From positions 1-10,272 of the forward strand of contig CAJVWL010000008.1 in NCBI GenBank assembly GCA_913009745.1: DNA of 10,272 bases, given 5' to 3'. Of the stretch, positions 7,272-10,272 are shown in pieces. Source of the stretch: an uncultured bacterium. GTDB lineage: Bacteria > Patescibacteriota > Minisyncoccia > UBA6257 > Colwellbacteraceae. Each line of letters starts with the position of its first letter. Position 1 is the stretch's first letter. The notes under the pieces are model-generated. The model searched no databases, was not told the DNA's origin, and worked only from the letters and a program-made list of their open reading frames with translations. Position numbers and translations under genes: made by a program.

Positions 7272-8086
7272 AGTTTATAGAAGTTCTCCATAAGCTTTGC
7301 AACAAGAATTGGGCCCGTGCCACCGGGGGTTGGCGTATAAAAGCCGAGTTTTTCTATTGCGTCTTCGTCGCTTGCATCAAAGTCACCTGAAAGTTTGCCG
7401 TCCCCGGAATAAGAATATCCAAAATCAATAATACCCGCGTCTTTTTTTAATATCTTCGGCGCTATAAGCCCTGCGCGTCCAACACCGGATATTATAATAT
7501 TCGCCGCACTCATAAGAGTTAAGTCGCTCCCATTGCGCAGTAATATTATCTCTTTGAATTTCTGCCCAATTGCCCATATGCTAATTGGTTTGCCTATCAG
7601 GCTGCCCAACCCAACAATTGCCATGGTTGTGTTTCTCGGCTCTATTCGCATCTTGTTTAAAATTTCTTCCACAACCGAAACCGCAGGCGGCAATACTGTA
7701 TTTCTGCCTGCATAGAAGGCTCCTAAGGCGCGCTCACCAAGCACGTCCACATCTTTCTCTCGCGGGATTGCGTTTAAGATATACTGCTCATTTAAACTGC
7801 TTGGCAATGGTAGTTGTACGAGAACTCCTCCGACAGTTTTTTGCGCTGAAATACGGCCAACTTCTTTTCTTAATCCGTCATTGCCCAGGATTTCTTTTAG
7901 TTTATACAGGCGCATATCAATCCCGAGTTTTTCTGCGGCCCCCTCTTTCTGCTTTATAAAGCTAAGCGATCTTGAGTCATCGCCCACTAAAATAATTGCG
8001 AGAATTTTTTTCGGTTTTTGCTCCTCTTTGAGGCGAAGGATTATTTCATCCGCGATATTTTTACCGTCTATTTTCATACTCCACAT
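7256..8086 (-). CDS. folD: FolD-type methylene-tetrahydrofolate dehydrogenase/cyclohydrolase, divergent
   Basis: FolD interconverts 5,10-methylene-, methenyl- and 10-formyl-tetrahydrofolate using NAD(P). The 276-residue protein has the family frame: IDGKNIADEI (6-15), ILVGDD (32-37), Lys47 (equivalent of human Lys56) in FIKQKEG, QLPLP with Gln91, KDVD with Asp114, the nucleotide loop VGLGSLIGKP (158-167) and TPTPGGTGPI (251-260). Several family positions differ: the usual active-site Tyr is Phe43, the usual DG after KDV is DV, and the usual PCTP stretch reads LPPAV (132-136). Core catalytic residues remain, so it is probably active, with possible change in cyclohydrolase behaviour. The start at 8086 (MWSMKIDGK) has an in-frame ATG at 8077 that gives the more typical MKIDGK; either is possible. 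It is first of the folD-LCP pair. Confidence 0.9.
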   Translation of the reverse strand: MWSMKIDGKNIADEIILRLKEEQKPKKILAIILVGDDSRSLSFIKQKEGAAEKLGIDMRLYKLKEILGNDGLRKEVGRISAQKTVGGVLVQLPLPSSLNEQYILNAIPREKDVDVLGERALGAFYAGRNTVLPPAVSVVEEILNKMRIEPRNTTMAIVGLGSLIGKPISIWAIGQKFKEIILLRNGSDLTLMSAANIIISGVGRAGLIAPKILKKDAGIIDFGYSYSGDGKLSGDFDASDEDAIEKLGFYTPTPGGTGPILVAKLMENFYKLCQKE

Positions 8087-8133
8087 CTTGCTACAAAAAT
8101 TTGGATATGAGAAGAGGCTACGGAGAATTACAT
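8087..8133. other. Intergenic leader upstream of folD
   Basis: This is the stretch between the folD start and the palindromes. The folD promoter should lie here or in the AT-rich block up to 8154, but I see no hexamer pair at a good spacing and no Shine-Dalgarno sequence. No RNA gene is recognisable. Confidence 0.4.
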
Positions 8134-8153
8134 ATTTTATTACGTATTAAAAT
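8134..8153. repeat. 20-base AT-rich palindrome with TACGTA core
   Basis: Reading inward from 8134 and 8153, nine of ten base pairs match, with one T-T mismatch at 8140/8147; the core is TACGTA at 8141-8146. It is separated by one base from the 50-base palindrome at 8155 and shares its core. It could be an operator for folD or part of a mobile palindromic element. Confidence 0.7.
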
Positions 8154-8154
8154 A

Positions 8155-8204
8155 CACACTTAGGTACGTACGGAAGTACGTACCTCCGTACGTACCTAAG
8201 TGTG
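8155..8204. repeat. 50-base near-perfect palindrome with three GTACGTAC blocks
   Basis: Arms 8155-8174 and 8185-8204 are perfect 20-base inverted repeats (begins CACACTTAGG, ends CCTAAGTGTG). The ten bases between are themselves a dyad except for one A/C pair (8175/8184), so 24 of 25 pairs match. The 8-base palindrome GTACGTAC occurs at 8164-8171, 8176-8183 and 8188-8195, exactly 12 bases apart. It lies between the toxin remnant and folD. On the minus strand it is followed by TATTTT, so it could terminate the toxin-antitoxin transcript. The precise phasing also suits a protein-binding site or a MITE/REP-like element. Confidence 0.9.
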
Positions 8205-8221
8205 GAGACCAAGCCCTATAC

Positions 8222-8446
8222 CTATACAAATATATTAGAATAGAAATATATAAACTTCTTTATTCTCGGGCGCCAAAATATTAATACTTCTGCATTTTCT
8301 ATACTTCCCCTTAGTGTGTGGTTGTTTAGTATCGGATTGAATGCGTCGCTTATAAAAACAATGAGCCGTTCGTCAAATTGATGTCGGCTCCTTTTAGGAG
8401 GTTTGTTATAATCTTTCTTAAAGCTCCTATGGAAACTTATTTCCAT
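8222..8446 (-). pseudogene. YafQ/RelE-type toxin, frameshifted and shortened
   Basis: The frame reads 74 residues and starts like a YafQ/RelE-superfamily mRNA interferase (MEISFHRSFKKDYNK, then FNPILNNHTLRG). After Gly47 the frame loses family resemblance. Adding one base to the C4 run at 8307-8310 switches to KYRKCRSINI, the hallmark GxYxxxRSINI strand of these toxins, and then reads to a TAA at 8235-8237. Even so repaired the protein would be about 70 residues, against roughly 85-95 in the family, and lacks the usual C-terminal GTHxxLY part with its catalytic histidine. It starts 3 bases after the antitoxin stop, the normal operon spacing. A degenerate, probably inactive toxin is the best reading; a sequencing error would explain the frameshift but not the missing tail. 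Confidence 0.75.
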
Positions 8447-8449
8447 GTC

Positions 8450-8722
8450 TTATGATTTTAGATATTGAATTGCATCCGCGACATTTTTGAATGTCGGTGA
8501 AAGATTTTTATCATCGCGGATATCCTTGAGAATCCCATCAAGCTCCTCTCGTGTTTTTATATTGAGCATCGGATGATTGGAAAAAACTACACGGCGTTCT
8601 TCTACAAACTCTCGAAGATAATTGTTTATGACCGTCGTGAGCGGAAGTCCGAGTTCCGTCGCAACTTTTTGGGCTTTTTCTTTAAGCTTTTTTTCAGTTT
8701 TGATATTAAGCATTGTCTTCAT
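8450..8722 (-). CDS. RelB/DinJ-type antitoxin
   Basis: Antitoxin of a type II toxin-antitoxin pair: the N-terminal ribbon-helix-helix binds the operon's operator and the C-terminal part wraps and inhibits the toxin. The 90 residues begin MKTMLNIKTEKKLKEKAQKVATELG, the RHH strand and first helix of RelB/DinJ, then LPLTTVINNYLREFVEERRVVFS, and end with SPTFKNVADAIQYLKS, a typical toxin-contact tail. The start may be ATG 8722 or ATG 8713 (MLNIKT); the promoter predicts an RNA start near 8724, leaving almost no leader for the first. The hexapeptide MLNIKT recurs at 52-57. Reading frame and motifs are intact although the partner toxin is damaged. Confidence 0.87.
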   Translation of the reverse strand: MKTMLNIKTEKKLKEKAQKVATELGLPLTTVINNYLREFVEERRVVFSNHPMLNIKTREELDGILKDIRDDKNLSPTFKNVADAIQYLKS

Positions 8723-8750
8723 ATATCCAAAGTATATACAATGGATATAT
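8721..8750. promoter_or_regulatory. Palindromic operator of the toxin-antitoxin operon
   Basis: Nine-base perfect arms ATATATCCA (8721-8729) and TGGATATAT (8742-8750) flank a central 8-base palindrome GTATATAC (8732-8739); only the AA/AA spacers fail to pair. The dyad covers the -10 hexamer and reaches the antitoxin start codon. This is where a RelB-type RHH antitoxin is expected to bind and repress its own operon. Confidence 0.75.
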
Positions 8751-8759
8751 CTTTGTTAA
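8731..8759 (-). promoter_or_regulatory. Promoter of the toxin-antitoxin operon
   Basis: On the minus strand TTAACA (8754-8759) and TATACT (8731-8736) lie exactly 17 bases apart, each matching five of six sigma70 consensus bases. Transcription should start near 8724, two bases before the ATG at 8722. The -10 lies inside the palindromic operator, which fits autorepression. Confidence 0.7.
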
Positions 8760-8870
8760 TCCTGCTTGGGACAACGCCATTTAACATAATTTTTCTCAAT
8801 TCTTATAAAAACTCCCGTGCTGAAAATCTTTTTGCGAGTTTAAGATTTAAGATTCCAGATTTCTACACGG
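8760..8870. other. Intergenic stretch between prepilin gene and TA promoter
   Basis: AT-rich bases downstream of the prepilin-FGE gene. Contains a tandem TTAAGAT repeat (about 8840-8853) and a weak inverted repeat, 8824-8830 with 8842-8848 (7-base arms, 11-base loop), which could be a poor terminator or the hairpin that follows some DGR variable regions. No gene, no template repeat and no RNA gene are recognisable. Confidence 0.4.
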
Positions 8871-10271
8871 CTACCGAACACAGCGGAACCCTGCATCGTA
8901 GGTCGTAATGCCCGTGTCCCAACTTAGGAGCAGCGTGAACGCACCGGCAATCGTATCATTGCCCAAATTGCCGCCGCGTAACAGGACACGGGCAGAAACT
9001 GCGCCGTTATAAGTATAGACCTTTCCCATACCATACGTTGAGTCCCACGAAGCATTTGATGGTCTAACTTCATCATACGACAAATCGCCGTATCCGGTTA
9101 TTGCCGTGTGTTCAATGTAGCGCCAGCCGATGGCTCCGCCGTCGGTTGGGGTGTTATTAACCAAAGTGTCGGCGGCGTCTTTCTTTACGTGTTGCCAGAC
9201 ATTGCCCGCCAAATCCCATATAACCGAGCCGTTGGAGAGCGTAAGGGTGCGGGTGTTAATCCCGCTTAATGGGTCAGAGCCGTCCATTGCAAGGGATGAG
9301 TTTGAGTTGCCGCGAAAAAGCGCCCCATTGCCAACAGCTCCGTTCGTCCAGTTTGAAGCAACTTGCTCGGCGTTCCGTGCGATTGTCATCCATTCTGCGT
9401 TCGTTATGAGGTGCGCGCCAAGCGCGGAGCAGTAGGAAACTGCGGTAGTGTGGCTAATGTTGGCTATCGGGTAACCGTCGGGAGCGGAGGCAACATAATA
9501 ACTGCTCCCCGTGCACGGCTGACCTGAATTACTGTATGTGTTATATCCCGTATTGGGCAGGGTAAGAGGCGTATTATCGGATGTCCGGATACACTTCGCT
9601 TCATACTTCATCACATAAAAGTCCGAGGTTCCATACGTCCCGCTCCCCGGCACCGCTATCCAGTATGCCGGATAAGTGTAGAGCTCCGACCCGCCTCCGA
9701 GTGAGAAGCCGTTTGGATGTTCGGCAATCCGTTTTGACGATTCAAGCGCCCAGGCCTTTATGGTGTAGGAACTGCTGCTTACCGTATATGTATAATAGAG
9801 GCTTGAGGAGGTTGAGTTGGTCGGGTCAACGGGCAGTACGGAAACCGGTGAACCGACCGAGATGGCGGAGGTGAAGTCCACCGGAATCCATCCGGTACCA
9901 TCCACATTCTTAAGATTAGTGTCTGTCGCGCAGGCATAACTCCAGCCGGAAGGAAGGGCGGGAAGCCCCAAATTGGCGCAGGTTGATGACGTATCAGGAA
10001 TAGAGACATATGTCGTATTTGTGTTTCCCATTGAGAGCGCGTCAACTTGAATTATATTCAGCGCATTGCTGATGGTATTGATGTCGGAGAGACGCGTGGA
10101 GTCTCGCGCCTGTCTTAGCAGTTCAACGGGATTTAAGACTACAACGGCGGTTGTTGCAAGAACCGCTAAAATCCCTATGACAATCAAAAGCTCTACGAGT
10201 GTAAAGCCCGACATCAACCTCCTATTTGTTGGATTTGAATAAGATTTTCCAAGTATCTTATAAAAGGACAT
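8871..10271 (-). CDS. Prepilin-like protein fused to FGE-sulfatase/C-type-lectin-fold domain; candidate DGR target
   Basis: Surface protein of 466 residues. The N-terminus has a type IV prepilin site: MSGFTLVELLIVIG with cleavage expected between Gly22 and Phe23, Glu27 at +5, and one hydrophobic helix (23-47). Residues 48-185 are pseudopilin-like, ending in VDPTNST...YYTYTVSSSSYTIKAWALES. Residues about 197-466 form an FGE-sulfatase (SUMF1-type) fold: YWIAVPG, FYVMKYEAKC, AVSYCSALGAHLITNAEWMTIARN, WDLAGNVWQHV and the terminal LLRGGN...GFRCVR. The catalytic use of this fold is doubtful; in CPR it often serves as a binding scaffold. The last 40 residues look like a DGR variable region. The ATG at 10271 touches the contig edge, so the true start may lie outside; an inner ATG (Met20) follows AGGAGG at only 3 bases. 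G+C is visibly higher than in neighbouring genes. Likely role: diversified pilus or pseudopilus adhesin (inference). Confidence 0.88.
   Translation of the reverse strand: MSFYKILGKSYSNPTNRRLMSGFTLVELLIVIGILAVLATTAVVVLNPVELLRQARDSTRLSDINTISNALNIIQVDALSMGNTNTTYVSIPDTSSTCANLGLPALPSGWSYACATDTNLKNVDGTGWIPVDFTSAISVGSPVSVLPVDPTNSTSSSLYYTYTVSSSSYTIKAWALESSKRIAEHPNGFSLGGGSELYTYPAYWIAVPGSGTYGTSDFYVMKYEAKCIRTSDNTPLTLPNTGYNTYSNSGQPCTGSSYYVASAPDGYPIANISHTTAVSYCSALGAHLITNAEWMTIARNAEQVASNWTNGAVGNGALFRGNSNSSLAMDGSDPLSGINTRTLTLSNGSVIWDLAGNVWQHVKKDAADTLVNNTPTDGGAIGWRYIEHTAITGYGDLSYDEVRPSNASWDSTYGMGKVYTYNGAVSARVLLRGGNLGNDTIAGAFTLLLSWDTGITTYDAGFRCVR
8880..8999 (-). other. Candidate DGR variable region (VR) at 3' end of prepilin-FGE gene
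   Basis: Residues about 425-464. Framework residues RGGN (432-435), T440, AGAFTL (442-447), L449, W451 and GFRC (461-464) alternate with positions where DGR relatives usually have asparagine in the template. Here G437, N438, D439, I441, L448, S450, D452, I455, T457, Y458 and D459 all have codons ending in C or T, as expected if they came from AAC or AAT by change at the two adenines. Framework threonines, leucines and alanines between them often end in G or A. L436 (TTG) does not fit an AAY origin. The stop follows two codons after Cys464, the usual VR placement. No template repeat is found in the window. Confidence 0.6.
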
Positions 10272-10272
10272 T

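Noticed and set aside
7585..8150. Plus-strand frames of 89 and 124 codons
   Set aside because: Both are antisense shadows of folD, which has clear motifs throughout.
8134..8204. CRISPR array or short tandem array
   Set aside because: Repeated GTACGTAC units are only 12 bases apart with no unique spacers; it is a palindrome, not a CRISPR.
8824..8848. 7-base inverted repeat downstream of the prepilin-FGE gene
   Set aside because: Short, AT-rich and without a T-run directly after it; too weak to call a terminator or a DGR hairpin on its own.
8760..8870. DGR template repeat next to the variable region
   Set aside because: Compared by eye with 8880-8999 and found no matching framework; the same holds for 8087-8221. 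The template, if any, is outside the window.
8573..8908. 111-codon plus-strand frame spanning the antitoxin and prepilin end
   Set aside because: It is antisense to two supported genes and crosses the TA promoter; no recognisable domain.

Overview
The first 99 bases are not biological. They are an Illumina TruSeq P7/index/read-2 adapter preceded by a T-run and junk, so this is a metagenome-style contig whose left end is a library artefact. The genome begins at about base 100. The rest looks like a small-genome bacterium of the Candidate Phyla Radiation (Patescibacteria, probably Parcubacteria-like). The pointers are dense, nearly touching genes, almost no Shine-Dalgarno sequences, a divergent FolD, a 685-residue FtsK next to a small RodZ-like HTH membrane protein and RecA, an LCP-family protein, and a prepilin/FGE-fold surface protein of a type common in CPR. 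This placement is inferred from protein style, not from a marker phylogeny.

Layout: 100-2510 (minus) is a phosphomannomutase/phosphoglucomutase gene split into two overlapping reading frames, followed by a NifS/IscS cysteine desulfurase cut by the contig end. A short divergent promoter region (2511-2605) carries a near-consensus minus-strand promoter that would give a leaderless mutase mRNA. 2606-6350 (plus) is a tight operon ftsK - HTH/RodZ-like - recA (chromosome translocation, a membrane-anchored HTH protein, recombination). It meets tail to tail, 3 bases apart, the minus-strand pair folD - LCP (6354-8086), whose genes overlap by 16 bases.

8087-8760 is an accessory pocket: two adjacent palindromes with TACGTA cores spaced 24, 12 and 12 bases apart, then a RelB/DinJ-type antitoxin and a frameshifted, shortened YafQ/RelE-type toxin. 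The antitoxin has a clear promoter with an overlapping palindromic operator. 8871-10271 (minus) is a G+C-richer gene for a type IV prepilin-like N-terminus fused to an FGE-sulfatase/C-type-lectin-fold domain.

The most exciting signal is the last 40 codons of that gene. They have the layout of a diversity-generating retroelement (DGR) variable region: an RGG...GFRC framework with surface positions encoded almost only by codons ending in C or T, as expected from adenine mutagenesis of AAC/AAT template codons. No reverse transcriptase or template repeat is visible in the window, so the machinery would be off-contig. If this is right, the protein is a self-diversifying pilus-associated adhesin.
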